Assembly: GCF_049243985.1 (NCBI RefSeq)
Contig: NC_135372.1
Coordinates: 26,654,201-26,718,200 of the forward strand
From: Paroedura picta
Lineage: Eukaryota; Chordata; Lepidosauria; Squamata; Gekkonidae
DNA length: 64,000 nucleotides
Direction of reading: 5' to 3'
The notes beneath the pieces were generated by a model. That model did not search any database, had not been told where the DNA came from, and saw only the letters and a program-made list of their open reading frames with translations. Below are positions 45,743 through 56,600 of the stretch, piece after piece. Within the stretch, counting starts at the first letter, position 1. Each line of letters opens with the position of its first letter. Position numbers and translations under genes: made by a program.

Positions 45743-46883
45743 CACTAAACGGTGTATCATTCATTCATTCATTCAATTAATCAATCAATCAATCAATCAA
45801 TCAATTTATATTAGGAATGTAGAAGTTTGGCACCAACCAGAAATCTATGAGATTGAACTGGAGCACGGCATATATGAACACAACCCATGCAGCCCATTGG
45901 CACAACACATGCAAGAATGATATGATAATTTGCTACTTTTGGTAACCTGTAGACAGCTGGATTGACCACTGTGCCCTGTCCTTTCTCCAGGGATGCCAGG
46001 GGACTCGGATCAAATGGCTATGTAGCAGGCCAGCCAGGCTGCCCTCGGACCGCACAGAGAAACTGTAAAGGGAGGTTTGGGTGGGCATGGTGGGATTTCA
46101 AGTTAGTTTCCCCTTGATCACGAGTCCTCACTCAAAACACACCAGATGGGGAAAAAAGAAAAACTGGTTCAGCATTGGGGGGAAAGCAACATTCCCCGAA
46201 GTGCCACTAAGTGATAAACACAGCAGGGCTAGAATCGAGAGACTCAAGCAACGTACAGTGAGAGAAAATGGTCCTGGAAACAGGTAAGTGCTGGGGGAGG
46301 GGCTGTCATTGGGGTTACCAGCCATCAGGTGGGAAATTTCTTCTTTATTGTTAAATCACAAGAGCCAAAGAGTTAGAAGGGTTTACACTCATTTTCAGCC
46401 ACTTTCCTCTGGAGCTCTCTCCTGCAATAAAACAAAGAAAAACACTGTTTTTCCAAAAATTCTTAAATGACCTAGTAACTATACATAATAAAAGTATTTA
46501 CAAGAATCCATAGTGCAGCATGCCTTATTTCCAATAAATTTCGTGCAGTCCTTTATATTGTGTGCTTTGTTCCAATAACCACGTAATGCTGAAGAATATC
46601 ATAATCATATCAGGAAATGGACCAAAGGAGACCAAATCCAACGCCTTCAATCATAGTCCATACTCACCTTTGCACCAGCCCTTTTCCTATAGAAATAACG
46701 TAATTCCGTAGTGTCCAGATATTATTTCTCCGTGTCCTTAGGGAGGCCAGTGGATATTCAGTGGACCTCAACCATGTCCCTTGCTGTGGCGTCTATAAAT
46801 ATTCATTGAAAGGCTAACTTTAAATATTGTGAACTCTTAATTTCTTTTATACTTTCACTCAATCCAAGTGTGAAGGCCTAGAA
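45743..46883 (+). other. Intergenic, mostly unique
   Basis: (ATTC)n and (AATC)n short arrays at 45758-45806. Otherwise no gene or recognised repeat. The AT-rich stretch 46440-46860 has nothing I can name. Confidence 0.5.
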
Positions 46884-47004
46884 CAGGGGTAGTCAAACTG
46901 CGGCCCACCAGATGTCCATGGACCACAATTCCCAGAATGCTGGCAGGGGCTTCTGGGAATTGTAGTCCATGGACATCTGGAGGGCCGCAGTTTGACTACC
47001 CCTG
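46884..47004. mobile_element. Palindromic hAT MITE, young copy
   Basis: CAGGGGTAGTCAAACTG to CAGTTTGACTACCCCTG, 121 bp; exact duplication gcctagaa at 46876-46883 and 47005-47012. Confidence 0.95.
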
Positions 47005-47321
47005 GCCTAGAATCTCGCCTGACCTCTGGCTGTCACCTCTTCAGAGCCTCAAAACCCCTAAATTGTGGGCCTGCACTGCCACCTGCTGGTGAAGCGAGCC
47101 AATCCAAAAATTCCCCGCTGTTCAAAAGGTAGGCCCCTGTTCCGAGAAGGTTTTCCTCTCTGGCTAGCATTTCGCTCTGTGTGGGTGTAAAGGGCTGCAG
47201 GGCAGAGGGGGCCAAAACTGCAGCTCCCCAGATGTCCATGGACTACAATGCCCTTGAGAAGAAAAGATGGAAGGAGCCTAAGGAAGCCAAGGTGTCTCCA
47301 CAAGCAGTTGTCAATTGATTC

Positions 47322-48216
47322 GAGGAATAAAAAAAGAGTCATTTAGGAAATGGAAGGAAGGCCTTATTACCAAGGATGAGTACAAACAAATAACCAATAA
47401 TTGTAGCGGAGTGTTAGAAAAGCTAAAGCTCAAAATGAGCTTAGGCTAGCAAGAAGTGCTAAACATAGCAAAAAAAGGCTTCTTTAGTTATATTTCAAGT
47501 GAGAAAAGGAATAGGGACACCGTAGGACCACTGCGAGGACAAGAAAGTGAAATTATAACAGACTAGATTGAAAGCCCGTTTGTTAGAACGGGCTTTGAAA
47601 GGCCCCCCCCCTGTTGCCCCCTTCCTGGCGCCGAGCACACCCATCAGCCCAGGGAGGCTGTGGGTGTGCTCTGGGACCATGGGGGAGCCATCCCCGGCCC
47701 TCCCCGCTGAAGCTGTGGCTTCCTGCGGGCCAATGGGGAAGGGAACCCCCTCCCTTCCCCCCATCCCAGGGCACTTCCATGTGTCCTGGGGAGCGTCTGG
47801 GGCAAATTGCTGACAATGGCGAAAGCAAGCCCATTGGCCAGCTAGGTGGGCAGGACTGGCCACGCCCACTTTCCACCCAATTAGCCCTTAACCAAATATG
47901 TATGCCGCTCCCTGAGCGGTTTAAAGATGATGAAGAGAGGGCTGAACTGCTTAACTCCTATTTCTCCTTGTGAAGAAATGGTGCTCAATGTGGCAAAAAC
48001 ATAACACAATGGGGGGATGGGAATGGTGTCCTAGGACTACTGTGGGGGCAGTGCATAGACACCTAGTTTCTTTAAATGTAACAAAGTCTTCTGCGCCAGA
48101 TGAATTGCATCCAAGGGTACTAAAAGAACTTGCAGATATTATCTCTGAACTTCTGTCCATTCTTTATGACACTTTTTAGAGAACAGGTGAGGTGCTAGAT
48201 GATTGGAGGTGGGCAA
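47322..48216 (+). mobile_element. CR1 LINE middle fragment, interrupted by a Helitron
   Basis: The words gagtcatttaggaaatggaa, aaggccttattaccaaggat and aaaaggcttctttagttata before the insertion, and gatgaagagagggctgaact, ctcctatttctccttgtgaa and gatgaattgcatccaagggt after it, belong to the ORF2 region between endonuclease and RT. Flanks join cleanly at the Helitron (47563-47927). Degenerate; no long frame. Confidence 0.85.
47563..47927 (-). mobile_element. Non-autonomous Helitron nested in CR1, 365 bp
   Basis: On the minus strand it starts TCTTTAAACCGCTCAGGGAG after an A and ends with the stem-loop AAAGCCCGTT...AACGGGCTTT, then CAATCTAG, before a T. Removing it restores the CR1 word ...aacaga|tgatgaagag. 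No target duplication, as expected. Subfamily differs from the 1685/44339/49210 group in its interior. Confidence 0.9.
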
Positions 48217-48238
48217 ATAGAATCATAGAATCATAGAA

Positions 48239-48790
48239 TCTTTAAACCCGCCCCGCGGCGCGGAATAAATAAAGGAGTAAGGACTCTTGGGGAGGAGTTA
48301 GGGCGGGACCCGTCCAGGATAAAAATTCAGAGAGGGCCAATCAGGAGCCGCTTTGCAGCTCCTGATTGACCCTCTCCGGGAGCCACTCAGGGGCCAAGTG
48401 GCCAATTGGGAGGCGTGCGTAGCGTGCCTCCCTATTGGCCACTTGGCCTGTTCCGGACTCCGCACCCACACTCTGTCCCCATATGGCGGCCGCCCTGCTC
48501 CTTTCCTGCCGACGAACCATCGCCCTTCCCTCCCCATTTCGACTCCTCGCCGCCGCCACGAACATAGACTCCCTTCACCATGGCCCCGCCGCCCTGCTGC
48601 CTCGGTGAACGCTGGCCCCTCCAGGAACACGCTGAGTCGCTTCCCCCATCTCGCGGCCTTACCTGCAACCGCTCAGGCCACGCCTCGACCCGACAAGACT
48701 GCTGCGCCTGAAGGCCTTGGCCCCGAGCTCTGCGCCTGCACCCCCCTGGCCGCGCCACGCTACATTGACGGATGCAGGCCTGAATTGCCC
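48239..48790 (+). mobile_element. Helitron, 5' end clear, 3' end not found
   Basis: It starts TCTTTAAACCCGCCCCGCGG after an A, next to a reversed CR1 tail (tagaatcatagaatcatag), then AATAAATAAAGGAGTAAGG. Hairpins include ccaatcaggagc/gctcctgattg and ggccaagtggccaattggga with its partner. No CTRR end with hairpin is visible before about 48960, so the 3' end is probably lost. Confidence 0.7.
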
Positions 48791-48965
48791 CCTCACTTGC
48801 CCTGCAGCAAAGGAATCCCCAGAAAACTGTTTTTCATTTTTAAAGGAGGATTTAGCAGGGTCTAAATTGGGACTGCTAAACGTGGAAATGCATGCAATCT
48901 GGTTTTTCCCTGCACCGGCCATTTTGGGTAGTTTGGGAACACCCCTTTCCTGCTTTCCTGATCCC

Positions 48966-50012
48966 AAGCCAGTTTGGTGTAGTGGTTAGGAGCTCCAACT
49001 AACCTAGTGAGCTGGGTTTGATTCCCCGCTCCTCCCCCACATGCAGCCACTTGGGTGACCTTGGGCTTGCCGCGGTACTGATAAAACTGTTCTGACCGAG
49101 CAGGGCTCTCTCAGCCTCACCCACCCCACAGGGTGTCTGTTGTGGGGAGAGGAAAGGGAAGGCGACTGTAAGACGCTTTGAGCCTCCTGGTAGAGAACAG
49201 CAGCATTTATCTTTAACCGCTCCTCACGGAGCAGATAAAATAAAAGAGTAAGGGCTCCATCGGCAGGCCCTGTCTGGGATGAGGAAGGGTGCCAGTAGGC
49301 CCCTTCCCCTGGACTGACACTCGGAGGGCCCAATTGGCAGGTGCAAAGCACTTGCCAATTGGGCCCTCCGAGTGTCAGTCTGGCGGCAAGGGACCAATTG
49401 TGAGCCTCGCACAGCGAGGCTCACAATTGGTCCCTTGCTGCCAGACGGACGAATCGGGAGGCGCGAAGACCCCCTCCACGCTCCGAAGCAGACGTCCGAC
49501 CGCCTCCATTACCTACAAGCCTTGCAAGCCCGCAGGCGGCAGCAGGGCGTCCTGAGCGTGCGCGGCAGTCAGGAGCAGCTGCAGCCAGTGTCGCAGGAGC
49601 TGGGCAGCTGGGGCTCCGTGGTGTGTCGCGCCGCCGCTGCGAGCGGTCCCAAAGCCTCCTCCGGCGGCCGCTGCTGGCTAACTGGCTGGGCCGGGGGACG
49701 ATGTGTTGGCCGCGGCGGCGGCGACCTGTTCTGACCAGGCGGCAGCGTGGGCTGCAGCCCACAAGCTCGGGAACCCTGCGCAAGTCACTACAGCCCATCC
49801 ACTTTCTCCTCCCCTCTACCTCGCCCACCGCTCGCTCCCCCGGACACCAGTAGGCCCTGAGGTGCCCCTCCCGGACGACCTCGGACTTCCCAAACCAGGC
49901 CGCAGAGCCCCGCCGCCCTCATGGCGCGCCCCGCTAGCGCCCGCTGCATTTTACCTGTGGCTGGCTTATTTTCTAGTATTTATATAAAGTAACTCTTCTT
50001 CTACTTCCTCGT
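48966..50012 (+). mobile_element. tRNA-SINE split by a Helitron
   Basis: The head agccagtttggtgtagtggt at 48966 runs to gagaacagcagcattta at 49209; the tail continues after the Helitron as tatttatataaagtaactct and tcttctacttcc from 49977. The SINE was there first. Confidence 0.82.
49210..49976 (+). mobile_element. Non-autonomous Helitron, 767 bp, nested in a SINE
   Basis: It starts TCTTTAACCGCTCCTCACGG after an A and ends CTTATTTTCTAG before a T. The 3' stem-loop is tagcgcccgctgcattttac with gtggctggct (imperfect). AAATAAAAGAGTAAGG follows the 5' hairpin. Two large inner hairpins: cactcggagggcccaattgg with its complement (about 49318-49379) and ggaccaattgtgagcctcgc with its complement (about 49390-49437). 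Confidence 0.88.
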
Positions 50013-50049
50013 CACATCAGAATTGCTCCGTGTCCTAGTCCTTCATTGG

Positions 50050-50545
50050 CCAGACCCCACCTGGAGTCCTGTGTGCAGTTCTGGAGGCCACGCTTCAAAA
50101 AGGAGGTGGACAAAGTGGAAAGGGTGTAGAGAAGAGCAAGGAGGATCATCCAGGGCCTGGGGACCAAGCTCCATGAGGAAAGGCTGGGGGGCTTAGGAAT
50201 GTTCAGCCTAGAGAAGGGGAGGCTGAGAGGGGACACGGAGGCTCCCTTGAGGTATTTGAAAGGCTGTCCTTTGGAGGAGGACAGGGGAAAGTTCCTGTTA
50301 GCAGCAGATGGTAGAACCCCCAGTCATGGCTTTAAACTATGGGTAGAATGGTACCTGCTAGATGACCGGGGGGGGGGGGATTCACAGTCTGAGTAATTCA
50401 GCAGTGGAATGGGCTGCCTCAGGAGGTGGGGAGCTCCCCCTCACTGGTGGTCTTCCAGCAGCAGCTGGACAGCTCCTTATCCTGGGTGCTTGAGGCTGAT
50501 ACTGCATTGACTAGATGGCCTCTAAGGCCCCTTCCAAGTCTAAGG
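50050..50545 (+). mobile_element. CR1 LINE 3' part
   Basis: Runs from ccccacctggagtcctgtgt (the RT tail, HLEYCVQFW region) through atgttcagcctagagaaggg to gactagatggcctctaag. Contains a run of Gs at 50369-50378. Frames are broken. Confidence 0.88.
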
Positions 50546-50559
50546 CCCCGGGGGGGGGG

Positions 50560-51600
50560 GGCTCTGTGCTTCCCATTTCCCTTGGTGTTCTAAGTAGGTG
50601 CTTATTTTGCTTAATGGTTAATCCAGGGCTGGAATCTATGATCCTGCAATGTTCAGGAATCTGATCCCACTGGAGACTTCAGTATCTCACAATGCTGTGA
50701 GGCGCAATCTTAGAAGTGGCTGCCTGTTGCATCTCTGTATGAGTTGCCATGCTGGCATTGTCTCCTGATGGTCTCTGCCAAGGGCATGGCATTCTGGTAC
50801 ATCTTTGCTTAAGCCGTGAGTCACTGCCTCCAGTTTTCATTCAGAAAAAATGTAGTGACAGCCCGACTCTCACAGGTATGTGGAACACATACCTGCTTTA
50901 GGGCTCCTAGGTCCCTCACCTGCCCGCCCTCGCTGTCAGACAGACACACAAACACGCAGACTCCTTCCCCCCCCCCCCCCACTCCCACCTACCCTCTTGC
51001 TTCCCCGGCCTCCTCCCTGGTGTCTCCTCACTTCCTCTCTCTCAGACACATACACACCCTCAGACTCCTCCTTACCACTTGAGGCAGTTTCATGGGTTCT
51101 GCCCCAGTCTACAGAGGCTGTGTGCACAGCATCCCAGTGGCTTCTATTTGCCTGCATCTCTCTGGAATATTTTTTCTGTGTTGCTTTTACAACAATCCTG
51201 TGAGGACGGCTAGGCTAAGAATGCCTAAGGTGAGGTTAATGAGGAGAACCTCCACATTCAGAGGTGCTCAACCTCTCCATCTCAGAGCCAGGAGACACCG
51301 TATCAGGGGAAGGCCTTGTGCAAAGACAGGACGCTGGATTAAGAAGAGCCCCGCTGGTTGACCCCTGTGTGAGACCGGATGCTGGACTAAACGGACCCGC
51401 CGTCTGACCCAGCAGGGCTCTTTGACTGCGGGGCTCCCCAGTTTGAATTAGAAAAACAGGTGGGGCTTTAACCTCCCTCCGCCCCTGGCCCGTTTTCTCC
51501 AGGCCTCCCCTGGGTTCTCCCGGCGGTTTCTTGGGGCAGAAAGACTGAGGCCTGCGGGTAGCAAGGGCTGAGGTCTAGTTTTTGGGGGGGAGGTAGGGGG
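50560..51600 (+). other. Intergenic, upstream of the ABHD17A promoter
   Basis: No gene. 51235-51420 is a LINE-like tail (gaacctccacattcagaggt, gacccagcagggctcttt). C run near 50968-50981. Confidence 0.45.
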
Positions 51601-51765
51601 GGAGTACCCAGCTTGCTGGGGGGTAAAGCAGTAATGACTGGGGAAGGCACTGGCAAACCACCCCGTATTGAGTCTGCCATGAAAACGCTAGAGGGCGTCA
51701 CCCCAAGGGTCAGACATGACTCGGTGCTTGCACAGGGGACACCTTTACCTTTACCTTTAGGGGGG
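51601..51765 (+). mobile_element. Sauria-like SINE 3' part
   Basis: The words cagcttgctggggggtaaag, tggcaaaccaccccgtattg and gagggcgtcaccccaagggt, ending in three acctttacctttacc units; the tRNA head is missing. Same family as 12121. Confidence 0.85.
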
Positions 51766-51777
51766 AATAAACCGGTA

Positions 51778-51906
51778 GAGATGTCAGGGATGCAAGAAGC
51801 CCCCCCCCCGGTTAAACCCCAGAGATGTCAGGGATGCAAGAAGCCCCCCCCCCCCGGTTAAACCCCAGAGATGTCAGGGATGCAAGAAGCCCCCCCTCCC
51901 CCCGGT
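51778..51906 (+). repeat. C-rich minisatellite next to the ABHD17A CpG island
   Basis: Three units of about 46 bp, each gagatgtcagggatgcaaga then a C run, then ggttaaacccca. The C runs differ in length (9 to 14, one with a T), a sign of slippage. Confidence 0.9.
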
Positions 51907-52560
51907 TCCCAGAGCGGCCAACACTGCGTCGCCCGGGCCGAGACTCATGCAGGAGCGCGGCGGGAAGCCTCTTGCGCGCGCGGGGTGCGTGTGGAGCGGC
52001 CGGCCGGCTTTGGGGGCGCCGGGGGGGGGGGGCGCCGTCGTCTCCAGCGCAGCCTCCTCCCTCGCCCGTCACATCCGCCTCCCGGGAGCGGACGGCGGCG
52101 AGGCGGGCGGCGGGCGCGTCATGCGGGGGCGGCGCAGGGGCGGAGCGGGGCCGGCCGGGGGCTGGCCGCCTGAGCCGGGCAGGAGCCGCAGCGCCACCGC
52201 GCCGCCCTGGACAGACCCCGGACTGGGCGAGGGGCGCGCGCGCCGGTGATTAGCCTTCGGGGGGGGACGACGACGCGGGGAAAGGGAGGGAGGGGGGAGG
52301 TCGCGGGCGCGCGCGGAGGATGCGGCGCGGGGAGGGGGGGCGCGTGCCCGTCTTGCTTTCTCTCTCCCCCCCCCCCCCCCGGCCCTTCCCGGAGGAGGAC
52401 CCGGGAATGCGTCCGCTTGGCTCCGCGGCGCTTGGGCGCTGGGCCCTGGGCTTGGCGCAGCCCCGCAAGGCTCGGCTCGGCCGGATCCTCCTGGCGGTGA
52501 GCCGGGCGGGCGGGGGTGAGGGTGGGGGGCTGCCTCGGGGCCCAAAGACCCCTGGCCAGC
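51900..52560 (+). promoter_or_regulatory. ABHD17A: CpG-island promoter of ABHD17A
   Basis: An abrupt block of very GC-rich, CpG-dense sequence begins near 51900, with many CGG, GCGC and GGGCGG-like elements, no TATA box and long G or C runs (52021-52031, 52368-52380). It lies about 2.2 kb upstream of the ABHD17A start codon on the same strand, the usual layout for a housekeeping CpG-island promoter. I cannot place the transcription start from sequence. Confidence 0.75.
52100..52496 (+). other. ABHD17A: Probable non-coding first exon of ABHD17A (5' UTR)
   Basis: Inside the CpG island, the sequence up to 52496 is followed by a good donor, gtgagc at 52497. The 5' boundary at 52100 is a guess. 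Candidate acceptors for the coding exon are at 54677-54678 and just before the ATG at 54698-54699. ABHD17 genes typically start with a non-coding exon, which fits. A large ATG-starting frame at 52320-52787 crosses the donor and shows only GC-driven Arg/Gly/Pro composition, so I do not call it a gene. Confidence 0.5.
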
Positions 52561-54640
52561 CCTCGGAGGAAATGGCCGCTGCTGCGTGGCTTGGGTCCGC
52601 TTCCTCCCCTTTCCTCTCCCGAGAGAGGGCTGCCAGCTACGGGTCGGGGAATTCCGGGAGATTTGGGGGTGGGGAGGGACCACCGTGCCCTAGAGCCCCC
52701 TCTCCACAGCATCCCTTTTCGCCTTTAGCTGCTGCAATGCCGGGGGGGGGGGTTCCCCAGGTCCCACCTGGAAGGTGGCATCCCTGACAGCAAGGTGCAA
52801 TGCCGTAGAGTCCCCCCCCCAAAAAAAGCCTCCGTTTCTCCAGTGGAATGGAGCTCTGTAGATTGGAGAGGACCTGGAATTCCAGGCCTCCCCTGGAGGC
52901 TGGCATCCCTACCCTGAGATGCGTCTGTCCCGGCTGACGTCACCACCCGGCTGTTTGTCTGTCCCCTTGTTTTGGGCAAAGAGGGACCTCAATCCCCGCC
53001 CCTCCCTTGATGTGGAAGAGCTCAGTCCACCCTGGTCTGCAGCTGATAGATGCCGGGATCCCTCCTGTTTGGCTGCTTGTTGTGACGGTGCAGGGGGGTG
53101 GGGGGTGGGGGTCAGGATCCGTGCAGACCCCTGCTCAGGTCCCTCTGGAGGAAAGGGCTGTCTTGGCAGGTGGATTGGGCAGCATCACCCCCTACAGAGA
53201 CCCCCTGCCACAGACCTTCTCTTCCCCAGTCTGGACTTGGTCACGCTTTTGTGGACCTGTTGCATGCCAGGGCCCAGCTCCTACGGTTCTTGTTCACCTG
53301 TTGCTTGCCCACTGCCCCTTCCACCTTGCTTCCTGGCCCAACCGGATTGAGAGTTTGCTGGGGGAAGGGGGAGAGGGCCATGCTGACCGAGACGCGGTTT
53401 CGAATTCCTGGCCGTGGGGCGTGTGTGTGTGCTTGTGTGGGCTCTCTCATGAGTCACGGGGCTTGGCTTTTGTGTTGAGAGTACGTGGCCCGTGACTGCC
53501 TGAATTACTCACCTCTCCGTGGTGTGACTGGCAGGGGCTCATGGTAATGGTAGTCTTTGGGCATCTGGGGAGCCACAGGGGGCAGCATCAGGGGAAGATT
53601 TTGGAAGGGGAGGGGGCAGGCCTGTTGGAATTGGCTCCAAGTGTGTAATTTTGTCTCACCTGAGGATGTGGACATTCTGGGAAAGCTGCGTCTTGAAATT
53701 CCCTGGGCCAGGGGTGGCTAAACTGCTGGCAGGGGCTCATGTATGGACACCTGGAGAGCCCTGGTTTGGCCACCCCTGCCCTAGATTTTATGGTCCAGAA
53801 GGTGGTGCAATCTAGGAAAGGAATGACAGCAGGTGTAGATGTGGTAGCACAATAAAAGAGTCCCTCCCCTGCACATCTTGTGTTCAACGGTAGACTGCCT
53901 CTGAGCCTGGAGGTTCCATTTAGCCATCAGGGCCATCCAATGGCCTCCAAAGGGTTGCCCAACCCTTTGTAGAGTTTGTAACTATCGATCTGGGGAATGA
54001 CACAGTGGCTATTTTCTTTCCTCCTATCCCTGTGGTTCAAAATCCCCCAGGGTTCCTGGGGAGAGACAGTATCCAGTGTGTTCCCAAATTCTTGAGAAAG
54101 CTGTCAGACTTCTGAGAATTGTCCAGGCAGTTCCCCAGGCTGCTCTTGCATCATTTTGCAGTCCAGAATGAGAGAGTATCTCCCTCCTCACACACGCACC
54201 AGAGGAGACGCAGTCCCTTGCATTTGAGGGTTCCATCCATGCCACAAAATCATGGCATGTGCATTCCATTGGAGGTGAACGTCTGTCATGTGTGCATGGT
54301 TGGCGGAGGGTGTGCCCTGTGTGTATGGGGAGGTTTGTACCTTCAGATAGGCCCATGGGTTTCTTGACGCGCGTGTTTGGGATCAGTGTGCCGTCATGTG
54401 CTCTTCGGGTGCTCCGGTAACCAGTTCCCCCTCTTTCCCCCAGGCTTTAGGAGGCTGCGCAGCAGAGCATGTGTTCAGCAAGAGTCCTTGCGGTTCTCAA
54501 GCCCCACGCCGGAATGCGGGAGACCCCGACCATGGCTGTTCCAGAGAGGCATGTCATAAAGGTTCTGTTTATCTCCCCGGAAGCTGAAACACTTTCCTAA
54601 CTGGCTAGATTTCCTCAATTCTTGGGAAGCGTTGGTTGTT
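52561..54640 (+). other. ABHD17A: ABHD17A first intron
   Basis: No other gene. 52625-52915 holds one or two copies of the 'ttccaggcctcccctggaggctggcat' family; 53528-53580 and 53708-53782 are remains of the palindromic hAT MITE; 53880-53935 is the 'cctggaggttccatttag' LINE-tail motif. Confidence 0.5.
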
Positions 54641-54701
54641 CTCCGCCCTCTCCCCTGAAAATTATCTCGTCACCCAAGTCTGTGAATTATCACCAGCAGC
54701 C

Positions 54702-55015
54702 ATGAACGGGCTTTCAGTGAGCGAACTGTGCTGTCTCTTCTGTTGCCCGCCCTGCCCTGGTCGGATTGCGGCCAAGTTAGCTTTCTTGCCTCCGGAGCCC
54801 ACCTACACGATTGTCCCGGAACCAGAACCAGCTGGGAGTTCCAGCACCAGCTCCCTGCGGAGTGGTGCCATGACCCGATGGAAGCTCCACTTAACGGACC
54901 GGGCGGATTTTCAGTATAACCAACGGGATCTGGACACCATCGAGGTGTTCCTGACCAAGAGCAACCGAGGGAACCGGGTCAGCTGCATGTACGTCCGTTG
55001 TGTCCCAGGTGCCAG
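54702..55015 (+). CDS. ABHD17A: ABHD17A (alpha/beta hydrolase depalmitoylase), first coding exon
   Basis: ABHD17 enzymes remove S-palmitate from membrane-bound cytosolic proteins such as N-Ras and PSD-95. The frame starts [20 protein letters not shown] at 54702. Its cysteine cluster (residues 10-18) is the family's own palmitoylation and membrane-targeting signal. [36 protein letters not shown] and [15 protein letters not shown] follow. These match ABHD17A as I remember it better than ABHD17B or C (NGLS start, long Pro/Glu/Ser linker near residues 36-55). I chose this ATG over the in-frame one 66 nt upstream because the family protein begins here. The donor gtgagc is at 55016. The catalytic Ser, Asp and His lie in later exons outside the window. 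Confidence 0.96.
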
Positions 55016-55224
55016 GTGAGCCGTGACCGGGAAGGTAGAACAGGAGGGTTGGGGTCTGTGTGTGTGTGTGCTTGTGTGTACAAAATGGTAGCCGAGGATC
55101 AACAGATGCCTCTCCCAGGAACCAAGATCTGGGTGTCACCCGACTTATCTGCCAGGATGTTCTGTCTTTTGGGAAGGGAAAATTCTCTTGCTCAGTTGTG
55201 TACCTTGGTCAAAGCCCATCTTAG

Positions 55225-55545
55225 CAACGTAAGAAGATCCTTGCTGGATCAGACCAATGGTCCCTCTAGTCCAGCATCCTGTCTCACATTGTGGCCAAAC
55301 GTTTCCTCTGAACATCCAACAATTGGGCATAGAGGCCGAGGCCTTCCTTGGTAAGAACATCAGAAGAGCCCTGCTGGATCAGATCAGTGGTCCATCTAGT
55401 CCAGTATCTTGCCTCACACAGGGGCCAACCAGTTCTTCTGGAAGGCCAGCAATGGGGCAGAGAGTCGAGGTCTTCCTCTGATGGTGCCTCCTGGCTCTGG
55501 CATTCAGAGGTTGTCTTTAGCCACTGTGGAGGCTTCCTTTAGGCA
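55225..55545 (+). repeat. Interspersed LINE-like tail, two units
   Basis: 'Gatccttgctggatcagacc' and 'gccctgctggatcagatcag' start two copies, each followed by tctagtccag and gcctcacacaggggcc-type words. The same repeat occurs at 62680-62960 with two units. Common in reptiles; I suspect an L2-type 3' end but am not sure. Confidence 0.6.
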
Positions 55546-55861
55546 TCCTGGCTAGTCGCCAGTGATAATTTCTGTCACAGGAAACAGCCCAGAGAAGGGA
55601 GGTGGTTGACCTGTGATTATTTTAATGCTGTTTGTTCCGGTGGCTGTCATAACATCCTCTGGTAAAGAATCCCACATTTAATCACTCTATGTAAAGTTGT
55701 CTTCTCTTTTATCTAACCTGACCCTACTGCCCATCAGCTTCATTGGCAGTGCTTGACTTCTGGTATTTGGGAATGGGGAGAAAAAATGTATCTTTGTCAT
55801 CTCCCTCCACCCCATGTATCATTTTATAATATAATTTAATTTTATAAACCTTCCTCATATA

Positions 55862-56222
55862 GAGGCTGCCATAGAGGATGGAGCAGAGTTGTTCTCTCTT
55901 GCCCCAGAGGGATGGACCAGAACCAATGGGGTGAAATTAATTCAAAAGAAATTCCGTCTAAACATCCGGAAGAAGTTCCTGACAGTCAGAGTGGTTCCTC
56001 AGTGGAACAGGCTTCCTCGGGAGGTGGTGGGTTCTCCATCTTTGGAAATTTTTAAACAGAGGCTGGATAGCCATCTGACGGAGAGGCTGATTCTGTGAAG
56101 GCTCAAGGGGGTGGCAGGTTACAGTAGATGAGCGATAGGGTTGTGAGTGTCCTGCATACTGCAGGGGGTTGGACTAGATGACCCAGGAGGTGCCTTCCAA
56201 CTCTATGATTCTAGGATTCATG
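55862..56222 (+). mobile_element. CR1 LINE 3' tail, fairly intact
   Basis: An open stretch includes LNIRKKFLTVRVVPQWNRLP and REVVGSPSLEIFKQRLDSHL, the end of CR1 ORF2, then a 3' UTR ending aactctatgattctaggatt. Another, reversed CR1 piece follows at about 56225-56345 (ttcatagggaaggggctcca). Confidence 0.9.
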
Positions 56223-56600
56223 TTCCCCTTTAGTTGACTCTTTCTTAAATGGAATAGTCTCAGAGCCTTTCTTCATAGGGAAGGGGCTCCAGCCCCCTGA
56301 TTATCTTGGCTGCACTCCTCTGCATTTTTTCCACCTTAAGGACTAGAAGTATCGTAAACAAAGGGCTTGTCTGAAAGAGTCTAGAGGGAGTGGCTGATCC
56401 AAAATTGTACTCCGGTTTGTATCCTTGGCCTGAACTTCCGCCCCCTTCCTGGTCTCCATCTCTAGGTGCAATCTGGCCGTTTGGAATCGCTGTTCTGAGC
56501 AATTTCCTGGATTCTTGGATACTCCCTGGTCCTTCCAACACCCTTACCTTCTAGCTCTCTGTCCTTTGCTGGAGTGGAGAGGGCTACGTGGCCTTTAGAG

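Noticed and set aside
48353-48865. 170-codon frame starting MQLLIDPLREPLRG
   Set aside because: It falls in the Helitron beginning at 48239, with GC-driven composition and no recognisable domain.
51825-52787. Long open frames across the ABHD17A CpG island (up to 204 codons)
   Set aside because: Overlapping frames on both strands with low-complexity composition; one crosses the likely splice donor at 52497. CpG-island effect.
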